Of a DNA stretch of 64,000 nt, positions 49,761 through 59,408 are shown piece by piece. The translations under genes and the position numbers were made by a program. Origin of the DNA: Verrucomicrobiaceae bacterium. GTDB taxonomy: Bacteria; Verrucomicrobiota; Verrucomicrobiia; Verrucomicrobiales; Verrucomicrobiaceae. Position 1 is the first letter of the stretch. Each line of letters begins with the position of its first letter. The notes under the pieces were generated by a model. That model did not search any database. It was given only the letters and a program-made list of their open reading frames with translations, and was not told the DNA's origin. The stretch is from positions 372,001-436,000 of the forward strand of contig JAEUHN010000017.1 in assembly GCA_016795365.1 (NCBI GenBank), written 5' to 3'.

Positions 49761-51380
49761 TTACTTTGGGATGACGCGTTGGGCTCCAAACTTTCGCCCA
49801 GCCTTGTCCTCACAGACGAGCTCCTTGTTGCCTGATTTCATGCGAATTGTGTCAACAAACTTGCCGCCGGACCAGTTGGCTTCGTAGCGGTCTCCGCCCA
49901 GGGAGCGCCATGTCCCCCTTTCACCATTTTGCCACTCCATGTATGCCATGCCGTCTTCTCTGAAATGCACGGTGCCAGGTCCCTTCCAATGCCAGCGGCC
50001 CACCAGCAGGTCAACGTTGGGTGCTGGCCCCGTGCGCCTTCCGCTCACATTCGAATTATTACTGCTGTTGAAGGAGGTGATACCGGGATCGAACTGCAAC
50101 ACCAATCCAACGCGAGGATCGGGACCACAATTATGCAGGCGGATGGAGTTGGGAGTGATCACCTCCCAGCGAGCCTCGTGAAGGATGCGTTGATCGTGCC
50201 ATGCGGTGAATCTGCCCTGCCCCCGAAATCGCAATCCCAGCCACGCTCCATCTTTCGTGACGCTTCCACCTCCAGGAACCGAAACAACATCCATCCTATC
50301 AGTGTATGCCCACTGGGTGTTCTCGAGTTTCCTGGCAATCGCATTGGCGTCAGCCTGAGACAATGGTGCTGGGGCTGCGGCAGCTTGATTGCTCGGTGCA
50401 GTAGCGGGCAAAGGCGCGGCACGCACTGCGAATGTCTGTTTATCGGGAGAGTCGAATCTCGTGTAGTCTGCATTGAACGCGAAGAATCTATCAACGTCGC
50501 CCTTCGTGTAGTTGATGATCAGGCCTTGCCTCGTGGCATCGTAGCGCCAATGCCACCCGTAAACGTTTCCGCCAGTGGGCGATCGCATGGTCCCGTTTGC
50601 CTCAAACACCACTTGGTGACCACTGGGGCTTCGTCCATTCGCATTCCACGCCCACGCATGCCCCAGAATCGCAGCCTTCACTTGCTCGACTGCGATTGCG
50701 GATTGAGTGGCCCCTGGAGGATGCTGGTTGGCGTCGGTTTGGATGGTGACAAGCGGGGCAGCAGAGAGTTCTTTGATGCGCATGTTGCGGAAACGCACGA
50801 AACCTCGGTTGTGGTTCTCAAGGCCAATGTGACCACTCAGGTTTTTGCTTCCCACGAAGTCGTTCACAACCTTGCCGTTTAACATCACGACATAGCGCTG
50901 GCCCGTTGCGACGACACTCATTTCATTCCACTGACCCCGTGGTCGCAATTCCGAAGACGTGGGTGGTTGGTATCGTTGGATGCCACCAGTTAAGAATGTA
51001 TCTCGCGCATTGGGGTCGTTGATGCAGACCTCGTAGCCGTTCACACTCACGCTTTTCGGATCGTCGCCTGGATCGGAAAATCGAAGGCGAATGCCAGAAT
51101 TGAACTCCGGTCCCTCCGGCTGAAACTCTAGCTTCAGTTCAAAGTCAGCAAACATCCTCTGGCTATACCAAGCGACTCCGTAATAGCCTCCATCCTTGGG
51201 AAGCCAAGTGGTTCCAACTCCATTCTCGATCTTCAGTCCGCCTTTGCCCGATTGCTTCCAGAATTGGCCTTGCTGGCCCTCTAGCAACGGAACAAACCCC
51301 GGCTCAACTGCCCTGGACTCAGAAACGTAGAAGGCAACAAACAGTGAGGCGGCAGTAATGAGATGGCGGGGGCGGTTCAT
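49761..51380 (-). CDS. Exported DUF1080 (LamG-like) protein
   Basis: A 539-residue protein with a signal peptide (MNRPRHLITAASLFVAFYVS). Residues about 28-210 form a DUF1080/3-keto-disaccharide-hydrolase-like domain: GGYYGVAWYSQRMFADFELK, FNSGIRLRF, RGQWNEMSVVATGQRYVVML and FVRFRNMRIKEL. The C-terminal part has three similar beta modules about 100 residues each, centred on W-x-F-x-x-GTM-type strands (VVFEANGTMRSPTGG, RFTAWHDQRI, TVHFREDGMAYMEWQNG). The role is likely sugar binding or hydrolysis outside the cell. The same DUF1080 type is fused to the kinase encoded at 51948-55277. Confidence 0.82.
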   Translation of the reverse strand: MNRPRHLITAASLFVAFYVSESRAVEPGFVPLLEGQQGQFWKQSGKGGLKIENGVGTTWLPKDGGYYGVAWYSQRMFADFELKLEFQPEGPEFNSGIRLRFSDPGDDPKSVSVNGYEVCINDPNARDTFLTGGIQRYQPPTSSELRPRGQWNEMSVVATGQRYVVMLNGKVVNDFVGSKNLSGHIGLENHNRGFVRFRNMRIKELSAAPLVTIQTDANQHPPGATQSAIAVEQVKAAILGHAWAWNANGRSPSGHQVVFEANGTMRSPTGGNVYGWHWRYDATRQGLIINYTKGDVDRFFAFNADYTRFDSPDKQTFAVRAAPLPATAPSNQAAAAPAPLSQADANAIARKLENTQWAYTDRMDVVSVPGGGSVTKDGAWLGLRFRGQGRFTAWHDQRILHEARWEVITPNSIRLHNCGPDPRVGLVLQFDPGITSFNSSNNSNVSGRRTGPAPNVDLLVGRWHWKGPGTVHFREDGMAYMEWQNGERGTWRSLGGDRYEANWSGGKFVDTIRMKSGNKELVCEDKAGRKFGAQRVIPK

Positions 51381-51506
51381 GGCGGGATGGTTCGAGTTCG
51401 GAAGGTGGATTCGAGAGTGACAGATGAAGGCGGCGGTGGGTGAAGTGGCAAGGTTCGAAGACAGCTTCGCAAAACATCAAGGCGGGTTGCAGAGAAAATG
51501 AGATTT

Positions 51507-51594
51507 CTCACACAAAGACACCAAGGCACGAAGAAGAGAGCGGTCGTCGAGTTTCATCTGGGAAGTTCTTGGTGTCTTCGTGCCTTTGTGTGAG
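51507..51594. repeat. CACGAAG-type inverted repeat, copy C
   Basis: The left arm starts CTCACACAAAGACACCAAGG (51507) and continues to 51535. The right arm (51566-51594) ends TTCGTGCCTTTGTGTGAG. Arms are imperfect, with the order of the internal 9-base units swapped. It precedes a truncated GxxExxY gene by 9 bases, the same spacing as copy A. Confidence 0.85.
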
Positions 51595-51603
51595 CCTTTT
51601 TCA

Positions 51604-51702
51604 ATGAACGAAGAACACGAGCGCATCGCACAGGACGTAATGGGCTCGGCGATGAAGCCGCACACGTTCTTATCTCAGGAGCGAGGCGTGGTCACGCGGT
51701 AG
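51604..51702 (+). pseudogene. Truncated GxxExxY gene remnant
   Basis: A 32-codon frame reads MNEEHERIAQDVMGSAMKPH and then diverges to a TAG at 51700-51702. The first 20 residues match the start of the intact GxxExxY protein at 49083 (ERIA-x-DV-x(3)-AMK-x-H), and the spacing from the repeat is the same. The GxxExxY motif and the nuclease core are gone. Confidence 0.8.
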
Positions 51703-51900
51703 TAGCTCTGTGATTCGGGTGTCTCGCAGTGGCCAAGATAGGCCAGCAAGCCTATGGCGGTGCGCCCTGCCTTTTCGGTCGTGCCCCAGGAGCCGTCGGC
51801 GTTTTGTTTTGCCCTTCAGATAGAAATAGAGCGCGGCTGATCGCCTCCATTCGCGAGCGCGGCGGCTATGCGCTCGGCATCGATGCAGCGGGGCCGCCAA
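51675..51900 (-). pseudogene. Frameshifted prenyltransferase/squalene-cyclase-like fragment
   Basis: One minus-strand frame reads RSAALYFYLKGK (about 51845-51810), and the neighbouring frame continues QNADGSWGTTEKAGRTAIGL and LAYLGHCETPESQSY before a TGA at 51675-51677. Together they match the QNxDGSWG repeat of secreted prenyltransferase/squalene-oxidase-repeat proteins common in this phylum. The frameshift lies in an A-rich run near 51805. Only about 70 codons remain, next to the GxxExxY remnant. Confidence 0.6.
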
Positions 51901-51947
51901 TGCGGCAAAAATTGGGTTGGTTGGGTTTCATGGCGCTGGGGAGTCAG

Positions 51948-54900
51948 TTACTTTGCGATCACGCTTCGCTTCGATTTGATGATCTGAAAAGAAGCGCCGT
52001 TGGCCGCCAGCCCAGCGATCTCACACGTTGTGTCACCTAGCCTGAAAGCGTCTTTGATCAGGAATGCCTCTGTCGTCCAATTGAATTTGCCGTCTCCATT
52101 CAGGTCGAGGAAGAGGCTATTGGTAGGAGCACTGAAGTCGCCTTTGCCCTCTGCGTCGGTAAGCACTGCAATGGTGGCTTTGCCATTGATCGTCACTGTG
52201 CCAGAGCGGGCATAGTCGGGGTAATAGGCGAAACGAGTGTGATAGGCGTTGGGGTCGTCGCCGGGGTCAAACCTTTCCGCGATGTAGGCACTAAAGTAGG
52301 CGGTGTGAGATTCGTCACCGCATCTGATGTCCAGCTGGAACTCGCCCCCATACAAAGGTGCCCTGCTGCCTTCTTTGCTTTTTATGGGTCTGGGTTCCCA
52401 CCTGGCAGGCGGATCGTCGGTGAGATCACCATTGGCATTGCTGTCAACAAAGAGGCGCTGGCTGTTGCTGTGCGCTCTATCCCAGATGAAGGCATGGGTG
52501 CGTTCGCTGCCGGGACGTCCCATCTTGAACTCGCCATACACTGCCATCGTGTCACCAAACTTGGCAGTCGAGATGTCATTGGGAGCTTTGGTTATCGACG
52601 CGGGTCTTTTGCTTGAAGTCGGTGCGAGCAAAGGGCGATAGCCCTGCGTCTTCTGGTAAGCACCCTTCGCGAGGTAGTCTAACTTCACATCAATGAACTG
52701 CGAAGTTGTTGCTGGTGGCGAGCTTGGGAGTTCCTTGATGCGCACGTTGCGGAAGCGGAAGGCGTTGAGCTTATCGGTGAAGCATTGGATGGCGATGTAG
52801 CCTGAGGTGTTGCGATTGCCGGTGAACGTGTTGATGAGCACGCCATTGAGTTTCACGCTGTAATTCTGCCCACTAGCGGTGACCTCGTAATCGTTCCAGG
52901 CGTTGGCTTTGAAGGGTAATGTGAGGTCCAGTTTTGGCTTCACCCAAGGGATGGCACCCGTTTCATCGCCTTTAATCTCGAACTCGTAGCTTCCATCAAT
53001 CCAAAGGGTCTGCGGGCCATCTCGCAGTGGAGGGGTTCGCAGGAAGATGCCAGAGTTCACCCCTGCGTCTGCGGTCATGAATTCGAGGCGCAGAACGAAG
53101 TCCGTGAAGGTTCGTGCGGCATACCAATACATGCCGACGTCTGTGCTGTGCGGACGTGGATGCCAGAGGCTGAAGGTGCCGTTGTCGTTCTTGGCTTCAC
53201 CCGAGCCGACATACTTCCAGCCACTTTGATGGGCTTTGTCGAGCAGTTGGGTGAAGCCGTCGTCATTGACCGTGGACGATGGTTTGGGTGGTGCCACAGG
53301 AGGCATCGGAGCCGGGCTGTCAGCGAGTGGCTTTTCTTTCGCGATCTCCTTGGGTGAATCGGGGGTGCTTTCGTCGGGGATGCCGGGCTTGTCCAGGATG
53401 GCATACTCGAACCGATCAATGATCGCGCCCTGTGGCACGAGGCATTGAATAAGTCCTGCCTCGGCCTGCCCGCGCTCGTTGTATTTGCCGGACCAATCAC
53501 GGGCAAGCGCGTTGTTGTTGCCATCCATTCGGAAGGAAGTGGACTTGCCGACTGCCCGCACTTCAAAGGTGTGAGCACGGCCACGATCCAGTTCCTTCAG
53601 TGGACCACCTTCGCCGAACTCCTTTCCACCTGAGTCGATCGCTGAGAGGTATCTGGAACTTGGGCTAGAGCCCCCGTCTTTGTTCGTGACGGTGATACCT
53701 GCGAAGTAACCGGATTGGAACGGATTATCCTTGATCGCGCTAGTGTTCGATTTCACCGACGAGCGGAAGGCGATACCCAATCCATCATACGCTGGCCTGT
53801 TCGCCATGGGGTCTTTGGTATCCGGCCATCGCCACAGGACTCGAATTGCCACGTCGCGCATCGGCTTGGTCTTCGGGTCCAGGGGCCAGAAGACGGCTCT
53901 CTCCTTGAGACCACGAACGCCGTTCACTCCTTCGCGAGCAAACAAGGTGTCGTCCTTCCAATCACCTGCCCAGTAGGCCGCGAGCCCATCCACCCAGGTT
54001 TCGCCATTCGATGGCGCGAACTCTGGCGCGGACGCGTTCTCCGCAACAGACGATGTGGTTGCGGAAGATGTCTGGGTCGTGCCGGTGAAGAAGTGAAACA
54101 GCGCCCAGGCTCCTGCGGCTACGATGCAGATGATCATGAACACCTTCGCTCCGGCTGATTTCTTCACAGGAGGTTTCGGTGTCGGCTGTCGGGATGCACC
54201 CGGAACGGCGCGCGGCTGGGAGGGTGGCTTGATCACCGCGCGCGGCATCGTCGGCGCAGCAGCAGTGGGTGGTTTGGCGGCGGGAGGTTGAGGCGGTAGC
54301 GGTTGCGTCGCGGCCTGCACGTCCGCCTTCATCTGCTCCACCTTCTGGTAGCGGGCACCGGGGTCGATCTCGAGTGCCTTCACCACGACCTTATCGACGC
54401 GGTGATCCACCGGAGCCATGACCGAGGGGAGCTGGAAGTAGCCCTTGGGCGGTGCGCCGGTGAGCATCTCGTAGAGCATGATGCCCAGCGCGTAGATGTC
54501 GGAGCGCTCGTCCGCTTTGCCTTCATACACTTCGGGGGCGGCGTAGTCGGGTGTGCCCATCGCCGCGCCAGGTTGGGTGAAACGCATCGCAGCGACATCG
54601 ATCGATGCGTGCTGGAAGTAAGCGCCGGGCTTCGGCGGCTCGGGCGTGTGACCAGGATCGGCGGGCTTCATCGCGAGGCCGAAGTCAGCGAGCTTCGCGC
54701 GGCCGTCTTTGGTGACGAGCACGTTGGCAGGTTTGATGTCGCGATGCACCACGCCGTTGTCATGCGCATACTGCATCGCCTCGCAGATCTGCACCGTGAG
54801 GCTCAGCGCTTGTTTGGCGTCCAGGCGGGACTTGGAGCCGTGAATCAGTTTGTTGAGGTCGGTGCCATCCACATACTCCATGACGAAGTAGAGGTGGCCC

Positions 54901-55277
54901 TCCGTGGTCTGGCCGAAGTCGAAGATCGTGACGATGCCCTGATGGCTGAGGCTGGCGAGCAGCTGAGCCTCCCGATGGAAACGCGCGACGAACTCGGAGT
55001 TTCGCGCGAGTTCGGCGGGCAGCACCTTGATGGCGACAGGTCGCTGAAGGGTGATCTGCTTGCCTCTGTAAACTGCACCCATGCCGCCGCGGCCAATGAG
55101 CTTCTCGATCTGGTATTGCGGCAGCAACACCGCGATGTGCGCGGGTGTCGGGGGCTCCCAATGATCCGGCACCTCCACCTCGCTGTGGGGCAAGACAGGG
55201 CCAGCCGCCAGCCCGAGAATGCCGGACATGGGGTTGCCGTGGAGCGGATCTTCTTCAGGGGAGGATGGGGGTGTCAT
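51948..55277 (-). CDS. Ser/Thr protein kinase fused to extracytoplasmic DUF1080 domain
   Basis: An 1109-residue membrane protein. Kinase domain about 55-325: GRGGMGAVY P-loop, VAIK Lys84, HRDIKPAN at 178-185, DFG at 198-200 and APE at 247-249, all intact. A Pro/Ala-rich linker leads to one membrane segment (379-397). Outside are a region at about 410-640 with its own DUF1080-like strands, a DUF1080 domain at about 690-870 (GVNSGIFLRTPP, WNDYEVTASGQNYSVKLNG) and a C-terminal domain with LFLDLNGDGKFNW. The extracellular part may sense a glycan and drive the kinase. No phosphatase or partner is adjacent. Confidence 0.9.
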   Translation of the reverse strand: MTPPSSPEEDPLHGNPMSGILGLAAGPVLPHSEVEVPDHWEPPTPAHIAVLLPQYQIEKLIGRGGMGAVYRGKQITLQRPVAIKVLPAELARNSEFVARFHREAQLLASLSHQGIVTIFDFGQTTEGHLYFVMEYVDGTDLNKLIHGSKSRLDAKQALSLTVQICEAMQYAHDNGVVHRDIKPANVLVTKDGRAKLADFGLAMKPADPGHTPEPPKPGAYFQHASIDVAAMRFTQPGAAMGTPDYAAPEVYEGKADERSDIYALGIMLYEMLTGAPPKGYFQLPSVMAPVDHRVDKVVVKALEIDPGARYQKVEQMKADVQAATQPLPPQPPAAKPPTAAAPTMPRAVIKPPSQPRAVPGASRQPTPKPPVKKSAGAKVFMIICIVAAGAWALFHFFTGTTQTSSATTSSVAENASAPEFAPSNGETWVDGLAAYWAGDWKDDTLFAREGVNGVRGLKERAVFWPLDPKTKPMRDVAIRVLWRWPDTKDPMANRPAYDGLGIAFRSSVKSNTSAIKDNPFQSGYFAGITVTNKDGGSSPSSRYLSAIDSGGKEFGEGGPLKELDRGRAHTFEVRAVGKSTSFRMDGNNNALARDWSGKYNERGQAEAGLIQCLVPQGAIIDRFEYAILDKPGIPDESTPDSPKEIAKEKPLADSPAPMPPVAPPKPSSTVNDDGFTQLLDKAHQSGWKYVGSGEAKNDNGTFSLWHPRPHSTDVGMYWYAARTFTDFVLRLEFMTADAGVNSGIFLRTPPLRDGPQTLWIDGSYEFEIKGDETGAIPWVKPKLDLTLPFKANAWNDYEVTASGQNYSVKLNGVLINTFTGNRNTSGYIAIQCFTDKLNAFRFRNVRIKELPSSPPATTSQFIDVKLDYLAKGAYQKTQGYRPLLAPTSSKRPASITKAPNDISTAKFGDTMAVYGEFKMGRPGSERTHAFIWDRAHSNSQRLFVDSNANGDLTDDPPARWEPRPIKSKEGSRAPLYGGEFQLDIRCGDESHTAYFSAYIAERFDPGDDPNAYHTRFAYYPDYARSGTVTINGKATIAVLTDAEGKGDFSAPTNSLFLDLNGDGKFNWTTEAFLIKDAFRLGDTTCEIAGLAANGASFQIIKSKRSVIAK

Positions 55278-55468
55278 GGCGCGGGAGATTCACAGACAAC
55301 TTCGCAGACACGACGATGCCGGTTGCAAAATCAATCGGTGAACTTCGCTTCCCCCTCGGGTTTTTGACTGGTGCCTTGAAAACGATTCCCGTCGAGCTTC
55401 TCGGGGGCGAGGGGGCGGCGGAATGATTTGCTGTGAGTCACGAGGGCCTGATGACGTTGAGCGAGGTC

Positions 55469-56788
55469 ATGGTGCTTCGTTTCCTTTCTCTTTTCATGAT
55501 CATGGCAAGTGCGGCAGTGTCGGCTCCGAATTTCCTCGTGATCGTGGCGGATGATCTGGGCTGGGCGGATGTGAGTTATCATGGTGGGAACGTGCCGACG
55601 CCGAACCTGGACAAACTGACCCGTGAAGGTGTGGAGCTAGACCAGCATTACGTCGCGCCTGTGTGCAGCCCGACACGCTCGGCGCTGTTGAGTGGCAGGT
55701 ATTGGAGCCGATTCGGAGTCACCACGCCGCAAAATGAGCGGGCGTATGAGTGGGACATGGTCACACTGCCGCGCGCGCTGAAGTCGGTGGGCTATGACAC
55801 GGCGATCACGGGCAAGTGGCATCTCGGATCGAAGCCCGAAGAAGGGCCGCGGAAGTTTGGCTTTGATCACAGCTATGGTTCGCTCGCGGGTGGTGTAGGT
55901 CCGTGGAATCATCGCTACAAGCAGGGACCCTTCAGCGAGACGTGGCATCGCGATGATGTCCTCATCAGCGAGCCGGGCCATGTGACGGATATCATTGCCG
56001 GCGAGGCGGTGCAGTGGATCGCGGGCCGGAGTGAAAAGCCGTTCTTTCTGTATGTGCCGTTCACGGCGGTGCATCTGCCCGTGAAGGAACCTGACGAGTG
56101 GCTCCAGCGCGTGCCGGCTTCGATCACCGGCGATGTGCCCAGGCACTACGCGGCGTGCATCATGCATCTGGACGATGCTGTGGGACGACTGGTCAACGCT
56201 CTGGAGAAGGCGGGGAAACGAGACTCGACGATGATCGTCTTCACCAGTGACAACGGAGGATCACAGGCAGGGAATGCGGACAGCAAATACCCGGCTGATG
56301 ATTACCCTAACGGAAAGCTGACGGGCAACAATGCTCCGCTGCGCGGGAACAAGGGCGAGCTTTATGAAGGTGGCATCCGTGTGACTGCCTTCGCGAACTG
56401 GCCAGGCACCCTGAAGCCCTCAAAGCTGGTCGCACCGATCCATGTGGTGGACTGGATGCCGACGCTGTGCGCGCTGGCGGGCTATCTGCCGAAGGTGTCG
56501 CTCAACTGGGATGGCAGAGACATCTGGCCGTTGTTGCACGGCGAAAAGAAGGCGGAACCACGGCTGCTTTACTGGGCGGGTGTGGGATTCAGAGCACGAG
56601 CTGTTCGCGATGGTGACTGGAAGCTCATCGTTCCGCAGAAGGGCAAGCCTGAGCTTTTTGATCTGGCGAACGATCCGCATGAAACCACGGATCTGGCGGC
56701 ACGGATGCCGGACAAGGTGAGCGCTCTGAAAGCGAAGCTGGCGGAGGTCTCCCGTGGCGACCGTGTGGTGAAGGTTACAAAGGAGTAA
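55469..56788 (+). CDS. Secreted sulfatase (arylsulfatase-like)
   Basis: A 439-residue exported sulfatase. Signal MVLRFLSLFMIMASAAVSA. VADDLGWADVSYHGG has the usual Asp-Asp metal pair, PVCSPTRSALLSG the CxPxR formylglycine motif (Cys66), GKWHLG the second signature, and FTSDNGG the distal metal site. ATG 55469 is preferred because GAGG lies 5 bases upstream; ATG 55451 is an alternative. Substrate is unknown. With the sulfatase at 19773 it implies use of sulfated polysaccharides. Confidence 0.93.
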   Translation: MVLRFLSLFMIMASAAVSAPNFLVIVADDLGWADVSYHGGNVPTPNLDKLTREGVELDQHYVAPVCSPTRSALLSGRYWSRFGVTTPQNERAYEWDMVTLPRALKSVGYDTAITGKWHLGSKPEEGPRKFGFDHSYGSLAGGVGPWNHRYKQGPFSETWHRDDVLISEPGHVTDIIAGEAVQWIAGRSEKPFFLYVPFTAVHLPVKEPDEWLQRVPASITGDVPRHYAACIMHLDDAVGRLVNALEKAGKRDSTMIVFTSDNGGSQAGNADSKYPADDYPNGKLTGNNAPLRGNKGELYEGGIRVTAFANWPGTLKPSKLVAPIHVVDWMPTLCALAGYLPKVSLNWDGRDIWPLLHGEKKAEPRLLYWAGVGFRARAVRDGDWKLIVPQKGKPELFDLANDPHETTDLAARMPDKVSALKAKLAEVSRGDRVVKVTKE

Positions 56789-56907
56789 GGCGCGGGAGGC
56801 TGACTTTACTTTCGATCATCGCGCGGGGTAGCATGGTCTCATCTTCAACGGATTGCTCATGCTCGTGGCGTGGTGCCGTGGGCTGGGTGCGCCGGAATGC
56901 CCGCTCT

Positions 56908-57492
56908 ATGAAAACTCATTCGCACTGCTCGTTCGCACGCGCGTTCACTTTGATCGAACTGCTCGTGGTCATCACCTTGATAGGTCTGCTTACTTCGCTG
57001 GCATTCTCGGCGTATCGGGGTGCGGTGTCGCGGGGGCGAAACCTCGTTGCGCTGGCGGCGGTCAAGAATGTGACTCTGGCAGTGCAGAACTACGTGGCGG
57101 ACTACAATCGCATGCCGGTTCGCTCGTCCGTTGATGAGGATGTCGAGTTGAGTGCGGGCAGTCCTTTGCTGAAGGTGCTGATGGGGGAGAACGTGGATCG
57201 ATTGAACCCCAAGGGAACGCGTTTTCTGCCTGACCAGCCCATGGGAAGGAATGGCGCGGGAGGCTTGGTGGGCACGGATGGACAGTGGGCTCTGGTGGAT
57301 TCCTGGGGCACACCTTATCGAGTCGCGGTGGATGCCGATTGGGATCAGCGCGTGAGCAATCCGGATGTGAGGAACGAGGATCCGTCGATTGCAGGCACCG
57401 CATCGTCTTGGTTGCCGCTGCTGGCGATCAGCTACAGCGCCGGAGCGGACAAGAAATTCGGCACTCGTGATGACGTGGTGTCCTGGCGGTGA
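56908..57492 (+). CDS. Type II secretion-like pseudopilin
   Basis: A 194-residue protein with a class III signal: the basic leader MKTHSHCSFARA is followed by FTLIELLVVITLIGLLTSLA, with cleavage before Phe and Glu at position 5. The following helix (YRGAVSRGRNLVALAAVKNV) and the C-terminal SYSAGADKKFGTRDDVVSW resemble GspG-like major pseudopilins, the last segment being the Asp-rich calcium loop. No other secretion genes are adjacent; orphan pseudopilins are frequent in this phylum. ATG 56908 is chosen over 56833. Confidence 0.85.
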   Translation: MKTHSHCSFARAFTLIELLVVITLIGLLTSLAFSAYRGAVSRGRNLVALAAVKNVTLAVQNYVADYNRMPVRSSVDEDVELSAGSPLLKVLMGENVDRLNPKGTRFLPDQPMGRNGAGGLVGTDGQWALVDSWGTPYRVAVDADWDQRVSNPDVRNEDPSIAGTASSWLPLLAISYSAGADKKFGTRDDVVSWR

Positions 57493-57503
57493 AGCCTCCG
57501 CTC

Positions 57504-58412
57504 TTACTTCTTCTTGTCGTCAGGCTGCACCACCTGGCCGCCTTTGAGCTTCGATTTCAGGCGGGACCAGAAGTCGCCCGTCTCGGCGGGTGCGGTGGCA
57601 GGCGTCGTCCCACGAGCATCGGTCGCGGCCTTGATCTTCGACACGGCATCATCCTTGGTGCCCTTGGACCCCGTGGTGCCGCTGCTACCCCGATAGACGG
57701 GAATGCGGAAACCGGTGACCGAAGGTTTGATCTTGGGCGCAGCGGACGCTGCGATGTCCTGACCGTAGGGCGCGAAGCCTTTCAGCGGAATGTCCACCTT
57801 GACGAAGTCGGACGAGGCAGTGCGATGGGCCTGGATGAAAGGCGTGGGGTTGTAGTAGTTGCTGTTGTCGCGGGCAAACTTGCCGCGATTCATGCCGATC
57901 TGGAGGTTCTTGCGAATCTCGAAGTGCAGGTGCACCGGATACTGGCCGAAGTTGCTGCCCATGGTGCCCACGAGGGTGCCGCGATCGACGATGTCTCCCA
58001 CCTTGGCTTTGCGTTCGTTCAAGTGCGCGTAGAGCGAGTCCACCATCTTGATCACTCCATCGGTATCGCGATATGCATGGCGGACGATGATGCAATTGCC
58101 CCAGCCGACACGGACGTTTTCCGAGAGGATCACCACCCCGCGAGCGATGGAGTAAATGGGATCACCGAAATCCGAGTCACCACCCCCGGTGCCATTCCAG
58201 TCCTCGCCAAGGTGGCCATTGGGGACGTAGCCACGAGCCTTGCGATAGCCGGAGGCATCGGGCTTTCCCACCGGGTAATCGAATCCGTCGGCGAGCAAAA
58301 CTCGTGCGGTCTGGGCCTGGACGAGCGCGGTTGTCCAGATCGTCAGAACGGTCACCGCCAGCACGAGACCACGGAGCATGGCAGGCAGGCGAAACAGTTG
58401 GGGACGGCACAT
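57504..58412 (-). CDS. Exported M23 family metallopeptidase
   Basis: A 302-residue protein with an N-terminal hydrophobic signal (LRGLVLAVTVLTIWTTALVQ). GHLGEDWNGTGGG has the first His and Asp zinc ligands, SLYAHLNERKAKVGDIV the central block, and YPVHLHFEIR the HxH motif. M23 enzymes cut peptidoglycan cross-bridges. The C-terminal 90 residues are low-complexity and basic (KTSKIK-type, GSSGTTGSKGTKDD). Start ATG 58412 is uncertain; 58415 and 58379 are alternatives. It converges with the pseudopilin gene. Confidence 0.88.
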   Translation of the reverse strand: MCRPQLFRLPAMLRGLVLAVTVLTIWTTALVQAQTARVLLADGFDYPVGKPDASGYRKARGYVPNGHLGEDWNGTGGGDSDFGDPIYSIARGVVILSENVRVGWGNCIIVRHAYRDTDGVIKMVDSLYAHLNERKAKVGDIVDRGTLVGTMGSNFGQYPVHLHFEIRKNLQIGMNRGKFARDNSNYYNPTPFIQAHRTASSDFVKVDIPLKGFAPYGQDIAASAAPKIKPSVTGFRIPVYRGSSGTTGSKGTKDDAVSKIKAATDARGTTPATAPAETGDFWSRLKSKLKGGQVVQPDDKKK

Positions 58413-58610
58413 CATGAGGGAAAAGAGGGGCGGCATGGTAGGCCATGAAGCCATGAATGCCACCGTGAAATGAATGCGGCGTGCGTGAGTTGAATTGTCA
58501 GAACCAGGAGGCAATTCGGTGTGGTCTTCGTTTCAGTCAATACGAGGGCAATGATGGTTGCAAAGGCGCACCTGCCCGCGAGTGTGCGCGCCTTTTCTCT
58601 CCCGCGCTTC

Positions 58611-59402
58611 ATGCATCCCTGGTCCATCGCCATCATTCTCGGCCTCGTTGAGGGCCTGACTGAATTCATCCCCGTTTCCTCCACTGGCCATCTCTTGATC
58701 GCTGAGCACTGGCTGGGGGAGCAGTCGCAGTTGTTCAATGTGGTGATCCAGCCGGCTGCAGCCCTGGCCTTGATCCCGATTTTCTGGACCAAGATCACGC
58801 GCATGGTTTTCGGCATGGATGCGCCCGAGCACCGCAACATGCTTCTGAAGCTGGCCCTTGCCTTCGGGATCACTGTGGCGGGCGGGGTGATCATGAAGAA
58901 AATGGAAGTCACGCTGCCGAAGACGATCACGCCCGTGGCCTGGGCCACCTTGATCGGAGGTCTGGTGATCATTGCCGTGGAGGCCCTGCGGCGAGGCGAG
59001 CGATCGACCAGTGGCGTCACCTGGACGATGGCGGTGGCTTTTGGTTTGGCTCAACTCGTGGCCATTGCATTTCCGGGAGCGTCGCGCTCAGGCACGACGA
59101 TCATGTTTGCCATGCTCCTCGGGCTGGCTCGTCCAGCGGCCACCGAATTCTCCTTCCTCCTTGGCATCCCAACCCTCTTCGCCGCAGGGGCCAAAGAGAT
59201 GCTGGACGTGGTGAAGGATGGCAAGGTGGGTTCGGTGGACTGGGTGCAACTGGGCCTTGGTGCCTTGGCGGCTTTCATCTCTGCTTTCGTAGTCGTGAAG
59301 TGGCTTATCCGTTTCGTGCAGACGCACAACTTCAATGGCTTTGCGATCTATCGCCTCGTGCTGGGAGCAGGATTGCTGGTGCTTGCGGCGAAGGGTTTCT
59401 GA
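58611..59402 (+). CDS. uppP: Undecaprenyl-diphosphate phosphatase
   Basis: A 263-residue integral membrane enzyme (BacA/UppP) that recycles the lipid carrier for peptidoglycan and O-polysaccharide synthesis. EGLTEFIPVSSTGHLLIAEH and FPGASRSGTTIMFAMLLG are the two catalytic motifs. About eight membrane segments. ATG 58611 (MHPWSIAIILGLVEG) is the family start; the open frame from 58521 is not supported. Its product supports the glycan genes in this window but is a general housekeeping enzyme. Confidence 0.95.
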   Translation: MHPWSIAIILGLVEGLTEFIPVSSTGHLLIAEHWLGEQSQLFNVVIQPAAALALIPIFWTKITRMVFGMDAPEHRNMLLKLALAFGITVAGGVIMKKMEVTLPKTITPVAWATLIGGLVIIAVEALRRGERSTSGVTWTMAVAFGLAQLVAIAFPGASRSGTTIMFAMLLGLARPAATEFSFLLGIPTLFAAGAKEMLDVVKDGKVGSVDWVQLGLGALAAFISAFVVVKWLIRFVQTHNFNGFAIYRLVLGAGLLVLAAKGF

Positions 59403-59408
59403 CCGGCG

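Noticed and set aside
51670-51900. A 76-codon minus-strand frame as an intact small gene
   Set aside because: Only its first part (ALYFYLKGK) fits the cyclase-like family. The continuation lies in another frame, so it is a frameshifted relic.
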